This document shows positions 1-6,245 of a DNA stretch of 7,171 bases, one piece after another. Position 1 is the first letter of the stretch, and every line of letters starts with the position of its first letter. The translations under genes were made by a program, and so were the position numbers. A model generated the notes under the pieces. It was given only the letters and a program-made list of their open reading frames with translations. It was not told the origin of the DNA and did no database searches. The DNA is taken from the NCBI GenBank assembly GCA_030824835.1, contig JAPJRA010000170.1, forward strand, positions 1-7,171. The letters run 5' to 3'. Origin of the DNA: Geminicoccaceae bacterium. GTDB lineage: Bacteria > Pseudomonadota > Alphaproteobacteria > Geminicoccales > Geminicoccaceae.

Positions 1-2065
1 GAGCACCACGCCCATGCTCGTCGCCCTTGGCGCCGCGCCAGCCGGCGAGCGGGCCGATCCCCGGCTTGCGCTCGTGATGGACCAGATAGTCGGGATAGCC
101 GCGCGGATAGCGCGGCTCCCCGTCGGGGTAGGCGAAGGCCGGCAACTTGAGGCGGGCACCCAGCTCGATCAGCACGTCCTGGAACGGGCGCACGTCGCGG
201 TCCGGTTGCACGACGGGCTGCCGGATCGCGTCGCCGGGCCCGTGGGCCGTGCCGATCGGCCGGTCGAGTAGGGAGATGCAGTCCCAGCGCTCGAGATAGG
301 TGGTGTCCGGCAGGACCAGGTCGGCATAGGCCACCGTCTCCGAGTAGTAGGCATCCGAGTAAATGAACCTCGGGATCCGGTACTGGCCCGTGGCCGGGTC
401 CTTGTCGGCCAGCATCCGGGTGGTCTCGCCAGGGTTCATGGCCGAATTCCAGGCCATGTTCGCCATGAACAGGAACAGCACGTCGATCGGGTACGGGTCG
501 CCGCGCCAGGCGTTGGCGATCACCGTCTGCAGCATCCCATGCACGGCCAACGGCGCGTCCCAGCTGAACGCCTTGTCGATCCTGACCGGCTTGCCTTCGC
601 TGTCGACCAGAAGGTCCTCGGGCCCTCGCGGAAAGCCCAGCGGCGAGCCCGGCAGCGGCTTGCTGGGAATGATCTCCTCCGATCGACCGAAAGGGCGCGG
701 TCCGGGCGGGCAGGGGCGTGGATAGGGCGCCTTGTAGCGCCAGCCTCCGGGCACATCGACACTGCCGATCAGGAGCTGCAGCAGATGCAGCGCCCGACAG
801 GTCTGAAAGCCATTGGCATGGGCCGAGATGCCCCGCATCGCATGCATGGCCACCGGCCGGCCGACGAAGCCGGGGTGCTCCACGCCACGTGTATCTGTCC
901 ACGGCTGATCGACGAACACCGGCTGCTCAAAGGCGACATGGCCAATCTCGGCGGCGATCCGGCTGATCGTGGCGGCCGGCACGCCGCAGCGGTCGGCCAC
1001 CGTCTCGGGAGCATAGGCCTGATCACGGTAGCGCTGGGCCAGGTGGGCGAAGACTGGGATCGCGCGCCGGCCATCGGCCAACACGGCGCCGCCGCCGAGC
1101 TGCGGTCGCGTGGCGGTTTCGGCCGGCACGATGGAGTCGGTTGCCGCATCGCGGACCAGCGGCCGACCGTTCGCATCGCGGGCAAACAGGCCGTCGTCGG
1201 CCTCGCCGGGCGCGTCGATCACCAGCCAGCCCGCATCGGTGAGCCTAGCCAGGTAGTCCAGGTCGACGCGACCCAGGCGCAGGAGCTCGTGCACCAGGGA
1301 AAGGACGAACAGGCCGTCGGTCCCGGGGCGGATCCCCAGCCATTCGTCGGCGATGGCCGCGTAGCCGGTTCGCACCGGGTTGACGGCCACGATCTTCGCG
1401 CCGCGAGCCTTGAGCTTGGCGAGGCCCAGCTTGAGCGGGTTGCTGTCGTGGTCCTCGGCGACGCCGAACAGCAGGAAGTAGCGCGTGTGTTCCCAGTCGG
1501 GCTCGCCGAACTCCCAGAAGCTGCCGCCTACCGTGTACTGCCCGGCGGCGGCCATATTGACCGAGCAGAAGCCGCCATGCGCCGCCCAGTTCGGCGTGCC
1601 GAAGCTGGTGGCCCACAAGCTGGTGAGCGACTGGCTCTGGTCGCGACCGGTGAAGAAGGCGAGCTTCTTGGGGTTTGTGGCGCGGACCGGGGCCAGCCAG
1701 GAGACGGCGAGGTCCAGGGCTTCGTCCCAGCCGATCTCCTTGAACTTGCCCTCGCCGCGTTCGCCGACGCGCAGCATCGGGCTGCGTAGCCGCGCCGGCG
1801 ACAGATGCTGCATGATGCCGGCGGCACCTTTGCCGCAAATCACCCCACGATTTACCGGATGTCGGCTGTTGCCGTCGATGTAGCGGATCCGGCCGTCCAG
1901 CTTGTGTACCCGGATACCGCAACGGCACGCACACATGTAGCAGGTGGTAGGCACGATCTCGTCGGCCACCCGCGGTGAAGAATCGATCCGCTCATGCGGG
2001 CGAAAGTAGCGATCGAGCCATGCGCGCACGCGCTGCCGCCTCCGGGAACTGCTTGATATCGTCAT
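1..2065 (-). CDS. soeA: SoeA-like molybdopterin oxidoreductase, catalytic subunit of cytoplasmic sulfite dehydrogenase (3' end cut by window)
   Basis: Probable sulfite-oxidising molybdoenzyme of the DMSO reductase superfamily. In the family, SoeABC sits at the inner face of the membrane, oxidises sulfite to sulfate and passes electrons to the quinone pool. I read all 688 visible codons and found no stop or frame change. Cys42, Cys45, Cys49 and Cys77 form the C-x2-C-x3-C-x27-C binding site for an N-terminal [4Fe-4S] cluster, followed by Lys79 (CGKG). The molybdopterin domain follows, with GGFCSVNM near residue 167, where Cys167 is the likely Mo ligand by analogy with PsrA. Further family-like stretches are NPVRTGYAAIADEW, HAMRGISAHANGFQT, NAWRGDPYPID and VLPDTTYLERWD. 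There is no Tat signal before the cluster, which fits a cytoplasmic SoeA rather than an exported PsrA/PhsA. The C-terminal cofactor-binding domain is off the left edge, where soeB and soeC would be expected. The start is ATG at 2063-2065, but the frame is open further upstream and ATG at 2125 is an alternative; neither has a clear ribosome site. Confidence 0.88.
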   Translation of the reverse strand, partial: MTISSSSRRRQRVRAWLDRYFRPHERIDSSPRVADEIVPTTCYMCACRCGIRVHKLDGRIRYIDGNSRHPVNRGVICGKGAAGIMQHLSPARLRSPMLRVGERGEGKFKEIGWDEALDLAVSWLAPVRATNPKKLAFFTGRDQSQSLTSLWATSFGTPNWAAHGGFCSVNMAAAGQYTVGGSFWEFGEPDWEHTRYFLLFGVAEDHDSNPLKLGLAKLKARGAKIVAVNPVRTGYAAIADEWLGIRPGTDGLFVLSLVHELLRLGRVDLDYLARLTDAGWLVIDAPGEADDGLFARDANGRPLVRDAATDSIVPAETATRPQLGGGAVLADGRRAIPVFAHLAQRYRDQAYAPETVADRCGVPAATISRIAAEIGHVAFEQPVFVDQPWTDTRGVEHPGFVGRPVAMHAMRGISAHANGFQTCRALHLLQLLIGSVDVPGGWRYKAPYPRPCPPGPRPFGRSEEIIPSKPLPGSPLGFPRGPEDLLVDSEGKPVRIDKAFSWDAPLAVHGMLQTVIANAWRGDPYPIDVLFLFMANMAWNSAMNPGETTRMLADKDPATGQYRIPRFIYSDAYYSETVAYADLVLPDTTYLERWDCISLLDRPIGTAHGPGDAIRQPVVQPDRDVRPFQDVLIELGARLKLPAFAYPDGEPRYPRGYPDYLVHHERKPGIGPLAGWRGAKGDEHGRGA

Positions 2066-2227
2066 GCTAACGCGCTTGGCCTCGCGGGCAAGGACGACGA
2101 ATTCGGCGATGGCCTGTACCGTCATGCACCGGATGCTGGTAGGCGCCGTGGGATCCACCGTTTGCCCATCACCGCCCGCGGCCACGGAACCATGTCGAAC
2201 CCTGATAGACCTGTCCGGACGGTGTGG
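2066..2227. other. Spacer between the soeA start and the first recognisable ClC sequence
   Basis: This stretch must contain the soeA promoter, and it sits where the missing N-terminal part of the ClC gene would lie. The minus frame of soeA stays open through it up to a TAG at about 2273-2275, so part of it may encode a longer SoeA N-terminus. On the plus strand an open frame starts at ATG 2162, or ATG 2192, and runs into the ClC homology, but its first residues do not look like a ClC N-terminus. I see no convincing -35/-10 pair, operator or hairpin. Confidence 0.4.
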
Positions 2228-3715
2228 CGGCTTGCTGTTGGGGGTCTCGGGCTGCTGCTTCGCCGCCTGCCGCTAAGCGAGGCGATCGAACCGATTGAGG
2301 CCAATGCCCTCTATGGCGGTCGGCTGAGCCTCACCGACAGCGCCGTGGTCGGGTTGCAGACACTGGTCTCCAATGGTGCCGGCGCGTCGATCGGCCTAGA
2401 GGCCGGGTACACGCAGATCGGCTCGGGCATCAGCTCGGCCAGCGCTTCCGCCTCCGCCGCAACGATCTGCGCACGCTCCTCGGCTGCGGCGCAGCCAGTG
2501 CCATCAAGGCCGCGTTTCTGGCGCCGCTGACGGGGGCATTCTACGCTTTCGAGCTGGCAATAAGCAAACACACGGTGGCTAATGTGATGCCCGTGGTTGG
2601 TTGTGCCCTCGCCGGAACCGCCTGCGCCAGCTTGCTGGCTGCACACAGCGCGCCACTCGATATCCCGCCGGATGCAGATCTGATCTGGCAGGGTTACCAG
2701 ATGCTGCCGAGCTTGGCGGTGACTGAAGCCTTGGCCTGCATCCTGCGATGTTGGGCGTGACCGCGACCGAACAGCCTTTCCGCCGCCTGAATGATCCACG
2801 CCTTCTACGTGCGGCGGTAGGTGGCATCCTTATCGGCTGCCTCGCCATCAACTGTCCTCAGGTGCTCGGCTCCGGGCATGGCGCTCTGGCGGGCCTGCTG
2901 TAAGGACCGGTCGCGATCGATGCGCTGGCATTCGTCCTCGTCAGCAAGGCGCTTGCCTCGGCCGTGTCGATCGGCTCGGGCTTCCGTGGCGGGCTGTTCT
3001 ATGCCTCCCTGTTCATGGGAGCACTCCTGGGCTCGCTATTCGCGGGCATCGTGCAGATCGAGGCACCCTGGCTGCAGCCGAGCCCGTACGTCTTTGCGGC
3101 CATCGGCATGAGCAGCATGGTGGTAAGCGTGATAGGCGGGCCATTGACCATGCTCTTCCTTGCCCTCGAGACCACCCGCAACTTCGCGTTGACGCTGCAA
3201 CCGCTCGGCGGCTGTTCGCCTACTCCTTCGCGACCTGGCGATTTCATCTGCGCGGTGAGGTGATCCGCAGCGCCCACGATGTGGGCTGGATCCGCAACCT
3301 CACTATCGGCCGCCTGATGCGGCGCGATGTCCGAACGGTCCAGGCGAACATGTCGCTGGCCGCATTTCGCCGCCAGTTCCCGCTGGGTTCCACGGGCCGC
3401 GTGGTAGCCCTGGACCAAGCGGGGTGTTACGCCGGGATCGTTCTACTGGCGAATGCACATGCGCCCGAGCTGGATGGCCAAGCCGACAAGTTGGTCTTGG
3501 AAAAGCTGCTGCACTACCGCGATGCCGTGCTCGTGCCTTCCATGAACGCTAAAGTTGCCGTGGCCGCGCTGGCGGCGGCGGAAGCGGACGCACTGGCCGT
3601 AGTCGACGGCCTGCAGACGCGCAAGGTCGTGGGCTTGCTCACCGAGGCGCACCTGCTCCGCCGCTACGCCGAGGAACTCGATCGACGGCGGCGCGAGTTG
3701 GCCGGCGAGGTCTGA
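2228..3715 (+). pseudogene. Decayed ClC-family chloride channel/transporter gene with C-terminal CBS domains
   Basis: Remnant of a voltage-gated-type ClC protein, a membrane chloride channel or Cl-/H+ antiporter. Four consecutive pieces in three frames match one ClC protein in the correct order. Piece 1 (about 2228-2434) reads EAIEPIEANALYGG and the selectivity-filter stretch GASIGLEAGYTQIGSG. Piece 2 (about 2434-2747) reads LGQRFRLRRNDLRTLLGCGAA and LAPLTGAFYAFEL. Piece 3 (about 2748-3200) contains CPQVLGSGHGAL, an in-frame TAA at 2901-2903, and then SIGSGFRGGLFYASLFMGALLG. Piece 4 (about 3209-3715) contains LFAYSFATWRFHLRGE and a CBS-domain pair ending at TGA 3713-3715. The join near 3205 also appears to lack a few residues of the last membrane segment. 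About 90-100 N-terminal residues usual for the family are missing. An intact 151-codon piece with a GTG start at 3260 could in principle give a free CBS protein, but nothing shows that it is used. Sequencing error could explain one frame change but hardly all the lesions, since the flanking genes are clean. Confidence 0.87.
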
Positions 3716-3739
3716 TGGGCGATTTGGCTGTCACCACAA

Positions 3740-3757
3740 CCGTGCGGCTCGGCACGG
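3740..3757. terminator. Hairpin downstream of the ClC relic, possible terminator
   Basis: CCGTGC (3740-3745) and GCACGG (3752-3757) form a perfect 6-bp stem around a 6-base loop, 25 bases past the ClC relic's stop. No U-tract follows, so it is not a classical intrinsic terminator. It may be an RNA 3' end stabiliser or chance. Confidence 0.3.
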
Positions 3758-3762
3758 ACGCC

Positions 3763-3783
3763 CCTCAGGTAAATATCCTTAGG
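3763..3783. repeat. Paired CCTNAGG element around an AT-rich core
   Basis: CCTCAGG (3763-3769) and CCTTAGG (3777-3783) flank TAAATAT. Each heptamer is itself palindromic around its middle base, and the two also pair with each other as a 7-bp stem with one central mismatch and a 7-base loop. The AT-rich core stands out from the GC-rich surroundings. It lies between two convergent genes, so a weak bidirectional terminator or a protein site are both possible. Confidence 0.35.
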
Positions 3784-3835
3784 CTCCCAACTGGCAGGTG
3801 GCGGGACCGGCGGTTCGGTGGGATAGGTCGCTACT

Positions 3836-4303
3836 CTACGGTGTCTTGTGAATCGGGTCGATCCACAGCACCGACTCGGGCTTTTCCACCGGATCGATCT
3901 CGAGGTTCACCACGATCGCTTCCTGGTCACTGCGCACCAGCACGCATTCGAGCGGCTCGTCGGTGCTGGCGTTGATCTCCTGATGCGGGACAAAGGGCGG
4001 TACGAAGATAAAGTCGCCGGGGCCGGCCTCGGCCACGTATTCCAGCCGTTCGCCCCAGCGCATCCGCGCCTTGCCCTTCAGCACGTAAATCACGCTCTCC
4101 AGAGCACCGTGATGGTGGGCGCCGGTCTTGGCGTCGGGATGGATCGTCACCGTCCCGGCCCAGAGCTTTTGGGCGCCTGCCTTGGCGAAATTGATTGCTG
4201 CCGCGCGATTCATGCCCGGGCTCTGCGGCGTCTTCGTGTCCAGCTCATCGGCATGGATGACGCGGACACCTTGGGTTCGCCAGTCTGGAGGCGCTTTAGA
4301 CAT
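3836..4303 (-). CDS. Small cupin-domain protein
   Basis: A 155-residue single-domain cupin, probably cytoplasmic since there is no signal peptide. Cupin motif 1 is visible as GAHHHGALESVIYVLKG, where the histidines and the glutamate are the usual metal ligands. Motif 2 is GDFIFVPPFVPHQEIN, with the third histidine ligand. The substrate cannot be told from the sequence; known small cupins include dioxygenases, isomerases and ligand sensors. The start is ATG 4301-4303 because AGGA (plus positions 4311-4314) lies seven bases upstream and the protein then begins MSKAPPDWRTQG. A longer frame to 4378 exists, but its extra residues look like non-coding sequence. The gene follows the YeeE/YedE pair on the same strand after a 93-base gap, so it may be the last gene of that operon or have its own promoter. 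Its placement suggests, but does not prove, a role in sulfur metabolism. Confidence 0.88.
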   Translation of the reverse strand: MSKAPPDWRTQGVRVIHADELDTKTPQSPGMNRAAAINFAKAGAQKLWAGTVTIHPDAKTGAHHHGALESVIYVLKGKARMRWGERLEYVAEAGPGDFIFVPPFVPHQEINASTDEPLECVLVRSDQEAIVVNLEIDPVEKPESVLWIDPIHKTP

Positions 4304-4310
4304 GGATCTA

Positions 4311-4314
4311 TCCT
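4311..4314 (-). promoter_or_regulatory. Ribosome binding site of the cupin gene
   Basis: AGGA on the minus strand, seven bases before ATG 4303. It decides the short start over the longer frame that opens at 4378. Confidence 0.6.
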
Positions 4315-4396
4315 GATGAGGGCCGTGTCGTGCGATCGTAGGCCGGCGGGCGAGGTTCGTGGGTGGGTGCTCCTCCACTCGGTGGCAGCCGTCGCA

Positions 4397-4855
4397 TCAG
4401 CGTGTGCCGCCGCTCCCGGCTTGCCTGCTGCCGGATCGCACGACTCGCACGGCACCAAGTCCTACCAGCATCGCGACGAGGAACAACCCCAGCGGCGCCG
4501 TGACGGCCGACAGCGAAGCGATGGCTGGACCCGGACACCAGCCCGCAAGCCCCCAGCCGATACCAAATACGGCGGCGCCGACAAGCAGGGGCGCATCGAT
4601 GGCGGTCCTGCTCGGCAGGTGGAAACGCGGCTCCAGCAGCGGTGCGGGCCGTTTCCAGACCAGTCGGTAGCCTACCGACGTCACTACCAGCGCCCCTGCC
4701 ATGACAAAGGCCAGTCTCGGGTTCCAGTCACCCGCGACGTCGAGAAAGCCCAGGACAACGGCCGGGTCCGTCATGCCGGAAAGCCCGAGCCCGGCGCCGA
4801 ACAGGACGCCGGCAGCAAGGCCGGCCAGAATATGCCGCATCGAGCCGATCCTCAT
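4397..4855 (-). CDS. YeeE/YedE-family permease subunit, second half (DUF6691 type)
   Basis: A 152-residue inner-membrane protein with four or so hydrophobic segments, corresponding to one half of the fused YeeE/YedE (TsuA) sulfur-compound transporter. Family hallmarks are GAGLGLSGMTDPAVVLGFLDV (about residues 20-40), DWNPRLAFVM and the conserved cysteine motif GWCPGP, with Cys107. In TsuA, conserved cysteines inside the membrane relay thiosulfate. Split pairs such as PmpA/PmpB are thought to carry thiosulfate or related sulfur compounds, but the substrate here is inferred. The ATG overlaps the previous gene's TGA as ATGA (4852-4855), which points to translational coupling. A second ATG at 4838-4840 has AGGA eight bases upstream (plus 4849-4852) and gives an N-terminus (MRHILAGLAAGVLFG) closer to the usual family start, so the protein may be five residues shorter. 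Confidence 0.88.
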   Translation of the reverse strand: MRIGSMRHILAGLAAGVLFGAGLGLSGMTDPAVVLGFLDVAGDWNPRLAFVMAGALVVTSVGYRLVWKRPAPLLEPRFHLPSRTAIDAPLLVGAAVFGIGWGLAGWCPGPAIASLSAVTAPLGLFLVAMLVGLGAVRVVRSGSRQAGSGGTR

Positions 4856-5268
4856 AACAGGTGGCGGACAACGAACACGGTCAGTCCGGCCGTCGCCATG
4901 AAGGTCAGCGTGGCGGCGAGCGAGCGCGGCGACAGCCGCGCCAGCCCGCAGACGCCATGGCCGCTGGTGCAACCGTTGCCAAGGCCCGTGCCCACGCCGA
5001 CGCAGAGGCCCGCCAGCAACGCGCCACCGATACCGACCATAGGACCGCCGACCGTTGCCTCGCCGACCAGCAAACCGACGAGGACCGGTCCGATCACCAG
5101 CCCTGCCAGGAAGGCCAGTCTCCAGCTGCGGTCGGCTGCCGGCTCAGGTGGCAACAGGCCGCCCACAATGCCGGTGATCCCGGCGATCCGCCCCTCGGCC
5201 GCCATCAGCAAGACGGCAGCGGCGCCGATCAGCGCGCCGCCAGCCAAGCCTTGCACAAGCCAGCTCAT
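4852..5268 (-). CDS. YeeE/YedE-family permease subunit, first half
   Basis: A 138-residue inner-membrane protein with about four hydrophobic segments, and the partner of the following gene. The diagnostic YeeE/YedE stretch GNGCTSGHGVCGLARLSPRS lies at about residues 98-117, with Cys100 and Cys107 as the conserved cysteines, and a further Cys89 in the preceding helix. LMAAEGRIAGITGIVGGLL near the N-terminus is also typical. With the second half it should form the two-part equivalent of TsuA, importing thiosulfate or a similar sulfur species. Its ATG (5266-5268) overlaps the TGA of the DUF2892 gene as ATGA, and its own TGA overlaps the ATG of the next gene in the same way. The three proteins are therefore probably made together in similar amounts. 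Confidence 0.92.
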   Translation of the reverse strand: MSWLVQGLAGGALIGAAAVLLMAAEGRIAGITGIVGGLLPPEPAADRSWRLAFLAGLVIGPVLVGLLVGEATVGGPMVGIGGALLAGLCVGVGTGLGNGCTSGHGVCGLARLSPRSLAATLTFMATAGLTVFVVRHLL

Positions 5269-5462
5269 GCCTGCTTCGGCGCGATGGGGCAGGTGTTCAG
5301 CCCCAGGAGCCTATAGGCAGGGCAGAAACCGACAACGGCGGTCACGAGGGGCACGATGCCGATCCAGCCCCACCAGTGGCCACCGACCAGGGCCAAGCCG
5401 AGCAGCACCAAGCCCAGCGCGATCCGCACGGCGCGGTCGATCGTTCCGACATTCTTCAACAT
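5265..5462 (-). CDS. DUF2892-family small membrane protein
   Basis: A 65-residue membrane protein of the DUF2892 (YgaP-like transmembrane) family. It begins MLKNVGTIDRAVRIALG, with a short amphipathic lead and then two hydrophobic segments at about residues 14-27 and 31-46. It ends with the family's cysteine motif GFCPAYRLLGLNTCPI, with Cys47 and Cys58. In some bacteria this domain is fused to rhodanese (YgaP) and it often accompanies sulfur genes; its exact role is unknown. The start is ATG 5460-5462, with GGAG (plus 5470-5473) seven bases upstream. A longer in-frame start at 5492 would place unrelated residues before the conserved N-terminus. It is the first gene of the tightly coupled trio with the two permease subunits. 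Confidence 0.87.
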   Translation of the reverse strand: MLKNVGTIDRAVRIALGLVLLGLALVGGHWWGWIGIVPLVTAVVGFCPAYRLLGLNTCPIAPKQA

Positions 5463-5469
5463 GTTCACG

Positions 5470-5473
5470 CTCC
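5470..5473 (-). promoter_or_regulatory. Ribosome binding site of the DUF2892 gene
   Basis: GGAG on the minus strand, seven bases before ATG 5462. It favours this start over the upstream in-frame codon at 5492. Confidence 0.6.
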
Positions 5474-5502
5474 GAAGGCGACCTGACACCACACCATCCG
5501 AA

Positions 5503-5526
5503 CACGGGACCGGAGGGCCGTCCGTG
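5503..5526 (-). terminator. Imperfect hairpin just after the Crp/Fnr stop codon
   Basis: Read on the minus strand, CACGGACGG pairs with CCGGTCCCGTG around the loop CCCT, giving nine base pairs with two single-base bulges. It starts one base after the TAG of the regulator gene and lies about 40 bases upstream of the DUF2892 start. No U-run follows. It could partly terminate or process the transcript between the regulator and the transporter genes. Confidence 0.4.
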
Positions 5527-5536
5527 ACTAAGTCAC
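5524..5536. promoter_or_regulatory. 13-bp palindrome GTGAC-N3-GTCAC over the regulator's stop codon
   Basis: GTGACTAAGTCAC is a perfect inverted repeat around a single central base, and it includes the regulator's TAG. Read on the minus strand it is TGTGACTTAGTCACG, which recalls the TGTGA/TCACA half-sites of Crp-family proteins but with a spacer one base shorter than the classical six. It lies about 60-75 bases upstream of the DUF2892 start, a reasonable place for an operator of the transporter genes. Confidence 0.35.
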
Positions 5537-6217
5537 AGCCGAGTCCGACCGGTCCATGAGTGCGGCAATTCGCCGGAGCGACGACGGTACGAGGAGGTCG
5601 ATCTGGCTGCGCGCGAGCACAAGGTAGCCGTGGCGCTCGAACTCCTTGAGCTGACGGCTGACGACTTCACGCGCAGTACCCAGCTCGGCCGCGATTTCCT
5701 GGTGGGTCCGGCGGATCGTCGGCCCGTGCCGGTCGAAGCTCCGGATCAGCCAATCCGCCAGGCGCGCGTCGATGCGCCGGAATGCCACCTCGTTGATCAG
5801 CGCCATGAGGTCGGCAAGACGATGGCCGAAATCGGTGAACACGAGGCGGCGGAACTCGGCCGAATCCGCCAATAGCTGCTCGAACAGGGTCGGCGACAGG
5901 CCGAGACCGGCAATCTCGGTCTCGGCGACGCCCTCGGCCGCGTAGGTCTCGTGGGCCAGCAGGCAAGATGTGGTCAATACACAGCTCTGCCCGGGAGATA
6001 CCCTGTAAAGCAGCAACTGATGGCCGCTAGGAGCGATCAGTTCTACGCGAACGGTGCCCTGCAGGAGCAGCAGATAGGCGCGGCACGCATCTCCTGGTCG
6101 GAACAGCACGGTCCCGGCCGGCACGGTCAGGCGAGTGGCCTCATTCTCGAGGCGTTCTCGGACCGCGGTTGGCAGCTGGTCCAGCAGCCTCGTCTCCAGG
6201 GCTGGCAAGATCGGCAT
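5528..6217 (-). CDS. Crp/Fnr-family transcriptional regulator with a Cys-x5-Cys pair
   Basis: A 229-residue DNA-binding regulator (236 if the in-frame GTG at 6236-6238 is used). It has an N-terminal cyclic-nucleotide-type beta-barrel with VPAGTVLFRPGDACRAYLLL, a long dimerisation helix (FRRLVFTDFGHRLADLMALI), and a C-terminal winged helix-turn-helix with RTHQEIAAELGTAREVVSRQ. Counting from the GTG, cysteines are at 52, 86 and 92. The last two fall in GQSCVLTTSCLLA, in the loop where Crp binds its nucleotide. The N-terminal four-cysteine [4Fe-4S] set of Fnr is absent, so this is not an oxygen sensor of that kind. A thiol or persulfide switch at Cys86/Cys92 is inferred from the sulfur-gene context. 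The ATG at 6215-6217 is preferred, but its GAGG is only three bases away. The gene starts 28 bases after the phytochelatin-synthase gene and precedes the transporter genes it may control. Confidence 0.9.
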   Translation of the reverse strand: MPILPALETRLLDQLPTAVRERLENEATRLTVPAGTVLFRPGDACRAYLLLLQGTVRVELIAPSGHQLLLYRVSPGQSCVLTTSCLLAHETYAAEGVAETEIAGLGLSPTLFEQLLADSAEFRRLVFTDFGHRLADLMALINEVAFRRIDARLADWLIRSFDRHGPTIRRTHQEIAAELGTAREVVSRQLKEFERHGYLVLARSQIDLLVPSSLRRIAALMDRSDSAVT

Positions 6218-6245
6218 CAGCCTCGACCCAGTTGCCACGCCCCAG

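Larger units (their letters stand above)
3716..3835. other. Convergent intergenic region between the ClC relic and the cupin gene
   Basis: This 120-base gap separates genes that end towards each other. It holds two possible RNA-end structures, listed separately, and no gene I can support. A plus-strand open frame begins at ATG 3715, but it runs antisense into the cupin gene and its product resembles nothing known to me. Confidence 0.5.

Noticed and set aside
539..1789. Long plus-strand open frame of 416 codons
   Set aside because: It lies wholly antisense to the soeA-like gene, whose family sequence is clear. The plus product has no recognisable domain and shows the usual pattern of a GC-rich shadow frame.
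1245..1934. Minus-strand open frame of 229 codons
   Set aside because: It overlaps soeA on the same strand in another frame. The soeA frame carries the conserved motifs and this one is low-complexity.
1..2065. Alternative identity as formate dehydrogenase, nitrate reductase or thiosulfate/polysulfide reductase
   Set aside because: There is no Sec/Cys-His formate dehydrogenase motif and no Tat signal, and the overall sequence reads much closer to SoeA. A search and tree would be needed to exclude a relative fully.
3260..3715. Possible independent CBS-domain gene with GTG start
   Set aside because: Its sequence is the normal C-terminus of the ClC protein and continues from LFAYSFATWRFHLRGE upstream of the GTG, so it is better read as part of the pseudogene.
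3715..3975. Plus-strand open frame directly after the ClC relic
   Set aside because: It has no recognisable protein features and its second half is antisense to the cupin gene.
3848..5527. Very long plus-strand open frame of 559 codons
   Set aside because: It runs antisense through the cupin, both permease genes and DUF2892, all recognisable on the other strand. Its arginine-, proline- and alanine-rich product has no motif.
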